Counted from the first letter of the stretch, positions 45,349 through 54,385 are shown. The stretch: 64,000 nucleotides of DNA from Oscillospiraceae bacterium (GCA_031282245.1 JAITEB010000017.1:124001-188000); one strand, 5' to 3'. Numbers and translations are program-made. Notes: generated by a model not told the origin, from the sequence alone.

Positions 45349-46287
45349 TTACTCTTTGACCGAGCCTATAGTAAGGCCGGAAATGATATAGCGCTGAAAG
45401 AACGGGTAAGCGCAGGCGATTGGTATAACCACCAGCACAACCATCATCATCCGCAGACTGTTTTTGGGCGTGTTCTGCGCAAGCTTTGTGGCCTCCGGTC
45501 CCATAATGCCCGAATTCTTCGCCAGAAAGTCGACCTGCGCCTGCATTCTGTAAAGCAGAAACTGCAAAGGGGTATGCGCCGCGTCGCGGATATACAAAAG
45601 GGGTATAAACCATTCGTTCCAGTAAGCCAGCGCGTTCAGCAGGGCGATTGTCGCGATGCCCGGCTTGGAAATCGGGACGATTATTTCAAACAGCGTTCTG
45701 TACTCGCCGCTGCCGTCGACCGAAGCCGCCTCAATCAGCTCGTACGGCACAGAAGTGCGGAAGAAAGTGCGCATAACTATTATATTAAAAGGATTCACCA
45801 AAAGCGGGACGATAATCGCGGCATAGTTGTCGCTGAGGCCCAGCAGGTTTTTGCAGATCATGTAAGTTGGGGCAAGGCCGCCGCCGAACATTGTCGTGAA
45901 AAAACTGAACATTGTGAAAAACCCGCGAAACTTGAAATCTTTTCTGAACAGCGCGTATGAATACATAACGCACATAAGCACGCTGAGAATAGTCCCCACA
46001 ATTGTAATTAAAAAGCTGTTGCCGTAAGAAACCCAAAGCTGTTTGCCCAGCTTTGCCAGATAAGTGATTGAATCCAGCGACCACGCGTTCGGCCAAAACG
46101 AATAGCCTATCTCGCTTATGCTTGATTCGGCGGTGAAAGCGATAATAATAACAAATAAAAACGGGATAATACACAAAATGCTGAATCCGCCGACAAGAAT
46201 GTGTATCAGAATTTTGACGGGCAGCTTCACTTCGTTCATGTTCAGCTTTGATTTCCTGAACTTGATTGTTTCTGCCAATGTACTCAT
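45349..46287 (-). CDS. Carbohydrate ABC permease (YtcP/LplC-like)
   Basis: The 312-residue protein has about six helices and the cytoplasmic EAA loop ELIEAASVDGSGEYRTLFEIIVPISKPGIATIALL that contacts the ATPase. Its ending YIISGLTIGSVKE is typical of this permease class. It lies 23 bases after the partner permease gene and 74 bases before the binding-protein gene. Confidence 0.92.
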   Translation of the reverse strand: MSTLAETIKFRKSKLNMNEVKLPVKILIHILVGGFSILCIIPFLFVIIIAFTAESSISEIGYSFWPNAWSLDSITYLAKLGKQLWVSYGNSFLITIVGTILSVLMCVMYSYALFRKDFKFRGFFTMFSFFTTMFGGGLAPTYMICKNLLGLSDNYAAIIVPLLVNPFNIIVMRTFFRTSVPYELIEAASVDGSGEYRTLFEIIVPISKPGIATIALLNALAYWNEWFIPLLYIRDAAHTPLQFLLYRMQAQVDFLAKNSGIMGPEATKLAQNTPKNSLRMMMVVLVVIPIACAYPFFQRYIISGLTIGSVKE

Positions 46288-46310
46288 ATATATCTCTGCC
46301 TCCCTGTCAA

Positions 46311-47276
46311 CTAGAATAAGCTGCTTTCTTCATCAATTTTCTTCACAATCTGGTTGGCGCCCATAAGGAACAGGAAACCGACGGCGTTCTGGAAAAGGCT
46401 TGCCGCCGTCGACATGCCCACGTCGCCGCCCGTCGCCATCAAAGCGCGGTAAACATAGGTGTCGATAACCTGCGTCACCGGATAAAGAGGTCCCGAATCC
46501 ATCGGAACTGTATAAAAAAGGCCGAAGTCCGCATTGAACACTTTGCCTATGCTTATAATAAATAAAAGCAGAATCATCGGGCGCAGATGGGGAAGCGTCA
46601 CATGTATAACCTGCTGCCACTTGCTTGCGCCGTCAATAGAGGCCGCCTCGTACTGCGAAGCCGAAATGCCGGTAATAGTGGCCAGGTAGAGAATGCTTGA
46701 ATAACCGAGACCCTTCCAAAGATTTGTAATCGTCAAAATAAAAGGCCAGGGCTTGGGGTCGTTGTACCACCTGGTAGGAACTTGTCCCAGACTTTTCTGT
46801 AAATTGGTAAGCAAGCCGCTTGTTGGATCAAGAAATGCCAGCACAAAATAGCTTACAACAACCCAGCTGAGAAAATACGGGAAAAACATCAGCGTCTGAT
46901 AAGTTTTTGCGACTAATTTTTGAGTTATTTCGTTTATCATGATCGCGAAGGTGACGGCCACCACCAGCATAAGTATAATCCAGCAGATATTATAGAGAAG
47001 CGTGTTTCGGATCATTTTGAGAGAATCCGTCGTCTTGAACAGAAACTTGAAGTTTCCCAGGCCGTTGAACTGGCTGTGTATAATATTATTCAGCAGGGAA
47101 GGAGCCTTGGAGTAGATCTTGTATTTCTGGAACGCAACCACGATTCCGATCATTGGCAGGTACCGGAGAAGTATCAGCCAAATTGCGCCGGGAGCGACCA
47201 TACTGATAAGCAGCAGGGTTTTCTTTCGCTTGGCCCATTTGTTGCCGGTTTTTTTTGCGGCAAGAACATCAAGCAT
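46311..47276 (-). CDS. Carbohydrate ABC permease (YteP/LplB-like)
   Basis: The protein of about 322 residues is the first gene of the transporter operon. It has six helices and the EAA loop QYEAASIDGASKWQQVIHVTLPHLRPMILLLF. The open frame extends to 47414, but AAGGAG lies eight bases before the ATG at 47276 (MLDVLAAKK), so that is the start. A promoter and a perfect palindrome lie about 120-170 bases upstream. Confidence 0.92.
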   Translation of the reverse strand: MLDVLAAKKTGNKWAKRKKTLLLISMVAPGAIWLILLRYLPMIGIVVAFQKYKIYSKAPSLLNNIIHSQFNGLGNFKFLFKTTDSLKMIRNTLLYNICWIILMLVVAVTFAIMINEITQKLVAKTYQTLMFFPYFLSWVVVSYFVLAFLDPTSGLLTNLQKSLGQVPTRWYNDPKPWPFILTITNLWKGLGYSSILYLATITGISASQYEAASIDGASKWQQVIHVTLPHLRPMILLLFIISIGKVFNADFGLFYTVPMDSGPLYPVTQVIDTYVYRALMATGGDVGMSTAASLFQNAVGFLFLMGANQIVKKIDEESSLF

Positions 47277-47395
47277 AATTATTAGCTCCTTCCTGGAGAT
47301 AAGTATTGAGAGATTTTTTGTTAAGGCGCGTTTGCAAAAGCCAAAGCAGCCTTTGCCGTAACTGCCCTTTTCCGTCTGTGCGCGATATAGACCTT

Positions 47396-47414
47396 GTGTA
47401 CATATTATGTACAC
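47396..47414. promoter_or_regulatory. Perfect 9-1-9 palindromic operator candidate of the ABC operon
   Basis: GTGTACATA-T-TATGTACAC is a perfect palindrome with one central base. It begins two bases downstream of the minus-strand -10 box, covering the expected transcription start, an ideal place for a repressor. I found no second copy in the window. Confidence 0.65.
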
Positions 47415-47416
47415 GC

Positions 47417-47445
47417 AGTTTAAAACAGACGCTGAAAAAAATCAA
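47417..47445 (-). promoter_or_regulatory. Promoter of the LplABC-type operon
   Basis: On the minus strand TTGATT (plus 47440-47445) and TAAACT (plus 47417-47422) are 17 bases apart, directly followed by the palindrome. The rest of the 572-base gap (47277-47848) holds the folT promoter and riboswitch. Confidence 0.6.
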
Positions 47446-47587
47446 GTAACAATTATTATTTTACAAAAATATTTTCACTAAGTCATGTCGTTATGTTGCT
47501 TTTTGTTGTCTCTGCTTGTTCTGTTTTGGGCAATATCACAACAAAAATCGCCCAGACAGAAAAAAACGACATATTTCCAGGGCGCTC

Positions 47588-47616
47588 TTGACTTGTATGC
47601 CGCAATCGCGTATAAT
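47588..47616 (+). promoter_or_regulatory. Sigma-A promoter of the THF riboswitch-folT transcript
   Basis: TTGACT at 47588-47593 and TATAAT at 47611-47616, spacer 17 bases, about 35 bases before the riboswitch P1 stem. Confidence 0.85.
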
Positions 47617-47651
47617 GTCTAATCAGAAAGAAGCAATTATTAAGTTTTTGC

Positions 47652-47763
47652 GCAATAGAGTAGGGAAGCGCGCGTTAAGTGCCACGCCGACGGGGAGTTG
47701 CGGCGGGGACGAACAGGCCATAAAAAACGGCTTGGCGGTGCGCTTTCCGCATCCTGCTGTTGC
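47652..47763 (+). ncRNA. Tetrahydrofolate (THF) riboswitch
   Basis: The conserved 5' block AGAGTAGG...GCGCGTTAAGTGCC (47657-47682) and 3' block GGCGGTG...CCGCATCCTGCT match the THF riboswitch consensus. P1 forms between GCAATAG (47652-47658) and CTGTTGC (47757-47763) with one G-U pair. It lies upstream of a folate-type ECF S component, the classic THF riboswitch target. Downstream, 47785-47792 can pair with 47830-47837, which contains the GGAG of the folT ribosome binding site, so control of translation is likely. Confidence 0.88.
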
Positions 47764-47848
47764 ATAAGAGGATGGATCTGACGCTTCCGATTATGTTATA
47801 TCGCAAGATAACTCTTGTAATTTTACAAAAATCGGAGGTGTTTGTTTT

Positions 47849-48418
47849 ATGCGCAGTTCTCTTAAAAAATTCTTTTCGGTAAAGGACGTTTTTAAAGCTC
47901 GAAACCTGACAGTTATGGCGATTTTGCTTGCCATGCGCGCTATCCTGAGCCAGTTCGATATTTACGTCAGCGCGTCGTTCCGGGCGCTAAGCTTTGCGGA
48001 GCTGCCCGGCGCGCTCGCCGCTATTCTGTACGGTCCATGGGCGGGGCTTGCGTTTGCGCTTCTTGGGGATTTTTTTGGCTATATCGTCAAGCCGGTGGGA
48101 CCTTATTTCCCTCTGTTCGCCGTGGGGGAAATGCTGGCTAATTTTATCTACGCCTGTTTTTTATATAAACGGGAGATAAAAACGCTGAACGTAATATTTG
48201 CCCGCCTTTTAATTTTTGCGACTGTGAGTATGGGTGTAAATTTTATTTCTCTCAGCCTGCTGTACGGCCAGACGGCGGGAGTGTTTTTCACCCAGGCGCG
48301 CTTTGTCAGCAACGCGATACAACTGCCCATCCATGTATTTCTGGTTTGCTTTTTTGGGCGCTTCGCGGTAAAAGCGCAGGCCGGGCGAAAGGCCGCGGAC
48401 AGTTCAGCCGGACGATAA
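47849..48418 (+). CDS. folT: Folate ECF transporter S component
   Basis: The 189-residue membrane protein has about six helices and family motifs MAILLAMRAILSQFDIYVSASFRALSFAELPGALAAILYGPWAGLAFALLGDFFGY (shown here in part: residues about 25-80) and the C-terminal RFVSNAIQLPIHVFL. FolT captures folates for import by a shared EcfAA'T module. Assignment to folate is supported by the THF riboswitch directly upstream. It ends at a very strong terminator. Confidence 0.92.
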   Translation: MRSSLKKFFSVKDVFKARNLTVMAILLAMRAILSQFDIYVSASFRALSFAELPGALAAILYGPWAGLAFALLGDFFGYIVKPVGPYFPLFAVGEMLANFIYACFLYKREIKTLNVIFARLLIFATVSMGVNFISLSLLYGQTAGVFFTQARFVSNAIQLPIHVFLVCFFGRFAVKAQAGRKAADSSAGR

Positions 48419-48472
48419 AAAAGCGACAGCCGCCGCGGATATTTCATCCGCGGCGGCTGTCGCTTTTTTTTA
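48417..48472. terminator. Strong bidirectional terminator between folT and cellobiose phosphorylase
   Basis: A stem of about 24 bp (48417-48440 with 48446-48470, loop ATTTC) is flanked by A and T runs, so it stops both convergent genes. Confidence 0.95.
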
Positions 48473-50905
48473 ATAAAGGCAAAGCACATTGCGCACTGGT
48501 TTCACGCTGTCATAGGGAATCAAATTGCCTTCCAGACGTTCGCCGTCAACAAAAAGCGCCTTTCGCCGCCCGCGCCGCAATGTTATGTTATACTCGACGC
48601 CCCTGTAAACGCGTTTTAATTTCACTTCGCCGAACTCATCCGGCAGACAGGGCTTAACGGTCAAACCCTCAAATTCCGGATAAAGCCCAAGCAGATACTG
48701 GCTTACGTTTACAAAAGTCCAGGCGGCTGTGCCCGTCAGCCAGGAATTCTTGCCTTCGCCGAAAGTCGGGGCTTCCTGCCCGGCAACGGTTTGGCAGTAT
48801 ACATAAGGCTCAACCCGCCGGATTTCCGAAAATTCCTCAATATAGGCCGGGCAGATTCGCTTGTAAACGTCAAAGGCTTCCCGGGCGCTTCCTGCCATGG
48901 TCTCGGCTATGCTGAGCCACGGATTGTTATGGCAGAAGACGGAGCCGTTCTCTTTGTAGCCGGGCGGATAGGAGCTGATCTCCCCGATTTCCGGGCGATA
49001 CTCCCGGTAGCATGGAGACAGCAGGCAAGTCCCAAATCGGCTTGTCAGGTGCTCTTTTACAGAGGCGAGCGCTTTTGCGGCTTTGCCGCTTTCTATGCCG
49101 ATTCCCGCAAGAACGCAAAAGCCCTGCGGCTCTATATAAATCCTGGCCTCCCGGTTTTGGGCGGAGCCAACCGGTCTCCCGAAAGCGTCATAAGCCCGCA
49201 GGAACCATTCGCCGTCCCAGCCGTGTTCAAGCGCGGCGGCGTTCATTTTTGCGGAAGCGCCGGCGGCGAGAGCTTCTTCGCGGGAGGCGTCAAAGTCGGC
49301 AAATTCCGGGTATAAACCGCAAAGCCGGGCATATTCGGCGGCGTATTTGACAAACATCCCCGCGATAAACACGCTCTCGGCGGTGCCGCTGTCCGAATTG
49401 TTGACAGTAGTCTGGAAGCTTTCCCCCGGCTCATATGAAAAGCAGTTCAGGTTAAGGCAGTCGTTCCAGTCCGCCCGCCCGATAAGCGGCAGCCCGTGCG
49501 GACCCAGATGGGACAGCGTGAAGTGCAGGCTCCGGCGCAGATGCTCAAAAAGGCTGCGTTTTTCGCCGGAATCCCCTCCGAAAGGAAGCTGTTCGCCCAA
49601 AATCCCAGAGTCGCCCGTCTCGCGGATATATGCGCTTGTACAGGCGATCAGCCAAAGCGGATCGTCGTTGAAGTCCCCGCCTATATCGGCGTTGCCCTGC
49701 TTGGTGAGCGGCTGATACTGATGAAAGCAGCTCCCGTCGCTGAGCTGGACGGACGCGATGTCAAGAATCCTTTCTCTTGCGCGCTCCGGCACTATATGCA
49801 CAAAGCCCAGCAGATCCTGGCAGGAATCCCGGAAGCCCATGCCTCTGCCCTGCCCCGCCTCGTAATAGCTTGCGCTTCTGGAGAGGTTAAACGTGACCAT
49901 GCATTGATACTGGTTCCAGATATTTACCATTCTATCCAGCTTTTCGTCGCCGCTTTCGACGGTGTAGCGGCTGAGAAGGCTGTCCCAGTACGCTTTAAGC
50001 TCATCCAAAGCCGCCGCTGCGCTCTCCGCCGACCGGAAACGCTCAAGCGTCTTTTTCGCGGGAGCTTTGTTGATGACGCCGGGCTTCTCCCACTTTTCTT
50101 CCTGGGGAAGCTCCGCATAGCCAAGCACGTAGATAAGCGTTTTTTCTTCGCCCGGCCCAAGGCTGACGCCTGAACGCAGGGCGGCGATCGGCGCCCAGCC
50201 GTGGGCGACGCTGTTTTTGCTTTCGCCTTTCCCGATTACTTCGGGAGCCTCCCAGCCGTTTTGACCGAGAAAGGCGTCCCGGGAGGTGTCAAAGCCGCTC
50301 AGCGGCGCGTTCACGCCGAAATAGGCGTAATGATTGCGTCTTTCCCGGTATTCCGTTTTGTGGTATACGGCGCTTTCTTCGACTTCGACTTCGCCCGTAT
50401 TATAGTTGCGCTGAAAGTTTGTGGAATCGTCTGCGGCGTTCCACAGGCAGAACTCCAGCGCGGCCGTTATGTCTATATTTTTTGTTTCTTCTGATAAATT
50501 TTTTAAGTCAAGGCGCATAACCTCGCAGTTTTCGCCAAGAGGGACAAAGCAGGTCAGCACAGCGGAAAGGGCGTTTTTTGCGCCCTCAAAAACAGTATAT
50601 CCAAGCCCGTGGCGGCACAGGTAAGAATCAAGCGGCGTTTTGCAGGGCTTATACGCCGGGCTCCAGTTTGTCCCGCCGTCGCTGATGTAAAAATGTCTGC
50701 CGTCGCTGTCGGCCGGAACATTGTTATATCTGTAGCGCGTCAAACGGCGCAGTTTTGCGTCTCTGTAAAAGCTGTAACCCCCGCCGGTATGGGAAATCAG
50801 GCTGAAAAAATCCTTGCTGCCCAGATAATTGATCCATGGCAGCGGAGTAAAAGGGGTGTGTATAACATATTCCCTTGCTTTATCATCAAAATAGCCGTAC
50901 TTCAT
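48470..50905 (-). CDS. Cellobiose phosphorylase (GH94)
   Basis: The enzyme splits cellobiose with phosphate into glucose-1-phosphate and glucose in the cytoplasm. The 811-residue length is that of known cellobiose phosphorylases. Seen are the N-terminal [46 protein letters not shown], the catalytic aspartate in [11 protein letters not shown], and [17 protein letters not shown]. The frame extends to 51004, but GAGGTGAG before the ATG at 50905 marks the start. A LacI-type operator matching that of the neighbouring lacI gene lies in its promoter region. Confidence 0.9.
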   Translation of the reverse strand: MKYGYFDDKAREYVIHTPFTPLPWINYLGSKDFFSLISHTGGGYSFYRDAKLRRLTRYRYNNVPADSDGRHFYISDGGTNWSPAYKPCKTPLDSYLCRHGLGYTVFEGAKNALSAVLTCFVPLGENCEVMRLDLKNLSEETKNIDITAALEFCLWNAADDSTNFQRNYNTGEVEVEESAVYHKTEYRERRNHYAYFGVNAPLSGFDTSRDAFLGQNGWEAPEVIGKGESKNSVAHGWAPIAALRSGVSLGPGEEKTLIYVLGYAELPQEEKWEKPGVINKAPAKKTLERFRSAESAAAALDELKAYWDSLLSRYTVESGDEKLDRMVNIWNQYQCMVTFNLSRSASYYEAGQGRGMGFRDSCQDLLGFVHIVPERARERILDIASVQLSDGSCFHQYQPLTKQGNADIGGDFNDDPLWLIACTSAYIRETGDSGILGEQLPFGGDSGEKRSLFEHLRRSLHFTLSHLGPHGLPLIGRADWNDCLNLNCFSYEPGESFQTTVNNSDSGTAESVFIAGMFVKYAAEYARLCGLYPEFADFDASREEALAAGASAKMNAAALEHGWDGEWFLRAYDAFGRPVGSAQNREARIYIEPQGFCVLAGIGIESGKAAKALASVKEHLTSRFGTCLLSPCYREYRPEIGEISSYPPGYKENGSVFCHNNPWLSIAETMAGSAREAFDVYKRICPAYIEEFSEIRRVEPYVYCQTVAGQEAPTFGEGKNSWLTGTAAWTFVNVSQYLLGLYPEFEGLTVKPCLPDEFGEVKLKRVYRGVEYNITLRRGRRKALFVDGERLEGNLIPYDSVKPVRNVLCLY

Positions 50906-50936
50906 GGGAAAACTCACCTCAAAAAATAAATACTGA

Positions 50937-50950
50937 CGAAAACGATTTAG
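50937..50950. promoter_or_regulatory. LacI-type operator of the cellobiose phosphorylase gene
   Basis: CGAAAACGATTTAG differs at one base from CGAAAACGTTTTAG at the lacI promoter (51196-51209). It lies about 13 bases downstream of this gene's -10 box, near the transcription start. Confidence 0.75.
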
Positions 50951-50962
50951 ACAACTGTTTTT

Positions 50963-50990
50963 ATTATATATTCTTTTGCGGAAAAAACAA
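50963..50990 (-). promoter_or_regulatory. Promoter of the cellobiose phosphorylase gene
   Basis: On the minus strand TTGTTT (plus 50985-50990) and TATAAT (plus 50963-50968) are 16 bases apart. The 322-base gap (50906-51227) also contains the lacI promoter; between them (about 51000-51155) is AT-rich sequence with nothing else I can name. Confidence 0.7.
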
Positions 50991-51158
50991 GAGCTTTTGC
51001 CCAAAAAAAATAGTTTTTACTAAAGATAATTTATTTGATTTTTTTTGTTGAATATTACTTGTAAAGATTTTAAAATATTGGCGCAAACAATATTTTGTGA
51101 ATTTCGCAAAAAGTTTCGCAAAAAGATTGTGAGAATTATAGAAATTGCCGGAAAATGC

Positions 51159-51186
51159 TTGCAATTTTTATTTGATGTGCTATAAT
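51159..51186 (+). promoter_or_regulatory. Promoter of lacI-type regulator gene
   Basis: TTGCAA at 51159-51164 and TATAAT at 51181-51186, spacer 16 bases, with the extended -10 bases TG at 51178-51179. Confidence 0.8.
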
Positions 51187-51195
51187 ACAAACATA

Positions 51196-51209
51196 CGAAA
51201 ACGTTTTAG
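51196..51209. promoter_or_regulatory. LacI-type operator, autoregulatory
   Basis: CGAAAACGTTTTAG contains the palindrome AAAACGTTTT with the central CG step typical of LacI-family sites. It begins ten bases after the -10 box of the lacI promoter, so binding would block transcription. Confidence 0.75.
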
Positions 51210-51227
51210 TTAGTTTCCGGAGGTTAA

Positions 51228-52253
51228 ATGGCTACATTACGGCAAATTGCACAAAAGTGCGGGGTTTCCGCTTCTACTGTGAGCAAGGCTCTTAACGGCT
51301 ATTCGGATATAAGCTGGGAGACCATAAGTTTGGTTAAAAAAACTGCGGAGGAGATGGGATATTTCCCGAACGCCGCCGCCCGAAGCCTGAAAACAAACAA
51401 GACGAACAATCTTGGCGTTTTGTTTATAGACGATATGCAAAGCGGTCTTGCGCATGAATATTTTTCGGCCCTGCTGGAAAGTTTTAAGGCAAAAGCCGAG
51501 GTGCTGGGCTATGATATTACGTTTATCAGCCGCAACCTTGGGAACCGGCGGATGAGCTATCTGGAGCACTGCCGGTACAGAAAGTGCGACGGGGTTGTCA
51601 TTGCGTGCGTCGATTTTGAGGACAGCCAGGTGAGAGAGCTTATCAACTCTGATATACCAGTCGTCACTATTGACCATGTTTTTAATGGCCGGACGGCTAT
51701 CCTGTCCGACAATGTGAAGGGTATGACGGATCTTGTGAGTTATATTGCCGGGCAGGGACATACAAAAATAGCGTTTATACATGGCGAGGACACAGCCGTC
51801 ACGCGCAAGCGCCTGGCGGGTTTCCACAAAGTTCTGGGTGAGAAGCGCATCGGCATCCCCAAAGAATATTTAATTGCCGCAAGGTACCACGACCCCGCTT
51901 CCAGCAGGAAAGCGACGCAGGCGCTGCTTAAGCTGCGCGACCCGCCGAGCTGCATTATTTACCCCGACGACTTTTCTTTTATAGGGGGGATGAACGAGAT
52001 TGACGCTCAGGGGATGAAAATCCCCGGGGATATCAGTGTGGCCGGGTACGACGGCCAGACAATGTGCCAGACCATAAGGCCGCACCTTACGACGCTTCGC
52101 CAGGACAGCAGAGGCCTTGGCATAGCGGCTGCGGAAAGCCTTGTCAAATCTATCGAAAATCCCGTCACCGATACGCCGCATATTATTACCATTCCCGGGG
52201 AGCTTTTGCCCGGGGATACGGTGAAAATTCTGCAAAAGGCCAATTACACATAA
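51228..52253 (+). CDS. LacI-family transcriptional regulator
   Basis: The 341-residue protein has the N-terminal helix-turn-helix TLRQIAQKCGVSASTVSKALNGYSDIS with hinge helix (NAAARSLKTNKTN), then a periplasmic-binding-protein-like sensor domain (about 60-335; LGVLFIDD, VVTIDHVFNGRTAILSDN, AFIHGEDTAVTRKRL, ISVAGYDGQTMCQTIRPHLTTLRQD). It likely senses a sugar or sugar phosphate. Matching operators at its own promoter and at the divergent cellobiose phosphorylase point to local control of cello-oligosaccharide use. The sugar transporter operon follows 156 bases downstream. Confidence 0.93.
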   Translation: MATLRQIAQKCGVSASTVSKALNGYSDISWETISLVKKTAEEMGYFPNAAARSLKTNKTNNLGVLFIDDMQSGLAHEYFSALLESFKAKAEVLGYDITFISRNLGNRRMSYLEHCRYRKCDGVVIACVDFEDSQVRELINSDIPVVTIDHVFNGRTAILSDNVKGMTDLVSYIAGQGHTKIAFIHGEDTAVTRKRLAGFHKVLGEKRIGIPKEYLIAARYHDPASSRKATQALLKLRDPPSCIIYPDDFSFIGGMNEIDAQGMKIPGDISVAGYDGQTMCQTIRPHLTTLRQDSRGLGIAAAESLVKSIENPVTDTPHIITIPGELLPGDTVKILQKANYT

Positions 52254-52409
52254 GCTTTATTTTGTGCTATTGATTTTTATTAAATTTATCGAAGACCCCG
52301 CCACCGATCTCTGCATATCTTTGATGCTTCAGGCAAATTAATATGTGAGATACGTGAGGGTTTTGAAAAAATCTTAATCATTCTTATTTTTTTCCAAGGA
52401 GGAAGAATA

Positions 52410-53849
52410 ATGAAAAAATTAGCAGTTATTTTGATCGTTCTCTGTATGATGGTCGCTTTGGCGTCATGCGCGGGCCAGCCCACAGGAGACGCTTCAAGCG
52501 CGCCGCCCGCTGCAGAATCAAAAGCCGAAACTCCGGATACCCCGGAAACTACTCCAGACGAAGAGGCCCCCGCAGCCGCCACAGGCAGCGTTCTGCGCAT
52601 CTACTGCTGGAACACCGAGTTCCAGGACAGATTCAACGCTTATTTTGCGGACAAAATGCCCGCCGGCATTGAAGTGGAGTGGGTTATCACCCCGAACGAA
52701 GGCAACGCTTATCAGGATAAGCTTGACCAGGATCTCCCCGGCAACGAAGGCGGCGACAACCCGATTGATATTTTCCTGGTTGAGGCCGACTACGCCCTCA
52801 AGTATGTCGATACTGAGTATACGCTTGACGTTAAGGCGGACGTTGGTTTGACGGACGATGACCTTTCCCAGCAGTATCAGTACACAAAGGACATAGTTAC
52901 AGACTCCGGCGGCGCACAGAAGGGCACGACATGGCAGGCCTGCCCGGGATTGTTTGTTTACCGCCGCTCTATCGCCAAAGATGTTCTTGGCACCGACGAC
53001 CCTGTTGAAGTCCAGAAAGCTCTTGCCGATTGGGACACCTTCGACGCGACGGCCGCTAAAGTTGTTGAAAAAGGCTACAAGATGCTCTCCGGTTTCGACG
53101 ACGCTTATCGAGTATTTGCGAACAATATGTCCGCGCCGTGGGTAGACGCAGACAAAGTTATCCACATTGACAGCAATCTTTGGAGATGGGTAAAACAGAC
53201 CAAGGATTATTATGACAACGGCTATACCAACGGCACAAGCCTTTGGTCAGCCGAATGGAGCGCCGACCAGGGTCCGGACGGGAAAGTATTCGGATTCTTC
53301 TATTCGACATGGGGCATTAACTTTACACTGCTTGGCAACTCTCTTGCCGACCCGGACGGCCCGAAAGAAGTAGGCAACGGCATTTATGGCGATTACGCCG
53401 TATGCGAAGGCCCGGAGAACTGGTACTGGGGCGGTTCCTGGATTTGCGCCGCCAGGGGTTCCGATAACCTTGATCTGGTTCGCGAAGTTATGAAGACTAT
53501 AACCTGCGACGCTGCCACAATGAAGCAGATTACGCTTGACACAGAAGACTATACTGACAATATGGCCGCCATGAACGAGCTTGCAAACGATCCTGACTAT
53601 GGTTCTCCCTTCCTTGCCGGACAGAACCACATTGCGCTGTTTGCCGCCGCCGCTCCCGGCATCGACATGAGCAAGGTCGGCCCGTATGACCAGGGTCTCA
53701 CAGAAAGCTTCCAGGCCGCTTTCGCCGATTATTTCCGGGGAACTGTTGACGAGCAGACCGCTCTGAACAATTTCTTCACTTCCGTTCAGGAGAAATATCC
53801 GGCTCTTGCGCTGCCTCCCGCAGAGGAGCAGGTTCCTCCCGCGGCGTAA
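52410..53849 (+). CDS. Carbohydrate ABC transporter substrate-binding lipoprotein
   Basis: The 479-residue protein has a lipoprotein signal with lipobox LASC (cysteine 20), an Ala/Pro/Glu linker to about residue 58, and a CUT1-type sugar-binding fold (GSVLRIYCWNTEFQDRF at the start; many tryptophans and tyrosines, as in oligosaccharide-binding proteins). Context suggests beta-gluco-oligosaccharides as ligand. It is separated from its permease genes by 568 bases of repeats. AAGGAGG precedes the ATG. Confidence 0.9.
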   Translation: MKKLAVILIVLCMMVALASCAGQPTGDASSAPPAAESKAETPDTPETTPDEEAPAAATGSVLRIYCWNTEFQDRFNAYFADKMPAGIEVEWVITPNEGNAYQDKLDQDLPGNEGGDNPIDIFLVEADYALKYVDTEYTLDVKADVGLTDDDLSQQYQYTKDIVTDSGGAQKGTTWQACPGLFVYRRSIAKDVLGTDDPVEVQKALADWDTFDATAAKVVEKGYKMLSGFDDAYRVFANNMSAPWVDADKVIHIDSNLWRWVKQTKDYYDNGYTNGTSLWSAEWSADQGPDGKVFGFFYSTWGINFTLLGNSLADPDGPKEVGNGIYGDYAVCEGPENWYWGGSWICAARGSDNLDLVREVMKTITCDAATMKQITLDTEDYTDNMAAMNELANDPDYGSPFLAGQNHIALFAAAAPGIDMSKVGPYDQGLTESFQAAFADYFRGTVDEQTALNNFFTSVQEKYPALALPPAEEQVPPAA

Positions 53850-53892
53850 GTTAAATAAAATCAATTAAGTATTCATAAAGTGAATCTCCTCC

Positions 53893-53916
53893 GGCGCAGG
53901 GTTAGTCCCCTGCGCC
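53893..53916 (+). terminator. GC-rich hairpin after the binding-protein gene
   Basis: A 9-bp stem GGCGCAGGG/CCCTGCGCC (53893-53901 with 53908-53916) lies 43 bases after the stop. No U run follows, so it may protect the 3' end of a processed mRNA or terminate only in part. Confidence 0.5.
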
Positions 53917-53940
53917 ATCATTCTAGAAACTGTGTCGGCG

Positions 53941-54036
53941 ACCACACCCATCCATGAACTGTGCGAATGCCAACCACACCCATCCATGAACTGTGCGAAT
54001 GCCAACCACACCCATCCATGAACTGTGCGAATGCCA
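53941..54036. repeat. Three perfect 32-bp tandem repeats
   Basis: Units at 53941-53972, 53973-54004 and 54005-54036 are identical. Each contains TCCATGAACTGTGCGAATGC. The third unit runs into the left arm of the inverted repeat. Confidence 0.95.
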
Positions 54037-54242
54037 ACCACCCCGCCCTTTGGGCACCCCTCCACAGGAGGGGAATTGTAACTCGGCACATTTTCTAAAG
54101 TCTTTACCCCATGCCGCAAATCCGCAAAGAATAAAGTTCTTTGCATGGGGTACATGTTTTGCATAGCACTGTGAGCTATAATTCCCCTCCTGTGGAGGGG
54201 TGCCCAAAGGGCGGGGTGGTTGGCATTCGCACAGTTCATGGA
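54015..54242. repeat. Large near-perfect inverted repeat with internal hairpin
   Basis: Bases 54015-54077 pair perfectly with 54180-54242 (63 bp), and pairing continues to 54084/54173 with one mismatch and one G-U, giving about 70 bp. The 88-base loop contains another hairpin: TACCCCAT (54105-54112) with ATGGGGTA (54145-54152), plus GCAAAG (54124-54129) with CTTTGC (54139-54144). No transposase or target-site duplication is seen. Confidence 0.95.
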
Positions 54243-54385
54243 GCAGTACCCAAAGTTCAAAGTGGTCAGCATCCGCACAGTTCATGGAGGGTACCCAAAG
54301 GGCGGGGTAGTTGGCATTCGCACAGTTCATGGAGTAGTACCCAAAGTTCAAAGTGGTCAGCATTCGCACAGTTCAAACAAAACCA
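54203..54385. repeat. Four alternating repeats of about 46 bp
   Basis: Units begin with CCCAAAG at 54203, 54249, 54294 and 54340 (steps of 46, 45 and 46). Units 1 and 3 continue GGGCGGGGT; units 2 and 4 continue TTCAAAGTGGTCAGC. All contain a form of GGCATTCGCACAGTTCATGG, the reverse complement of the core in the left tandem repeats. The last unit loses the end of the core and fades into the permease leader. Confidence 0.92.

Noticed and set aside
53941..54036. Possible CRISPR array from regularly spaced 32-bp repeats
   Set aside because: The units are directly adjacent and identical with no variable spacers, and no cas genes are present.
53865..54369. Open frames of 137 and 148 residues on the minus strand
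   Set aside because: They consist almost wholly of translated repeats and have no ribosome binding site; they are products of the repeat sequence.
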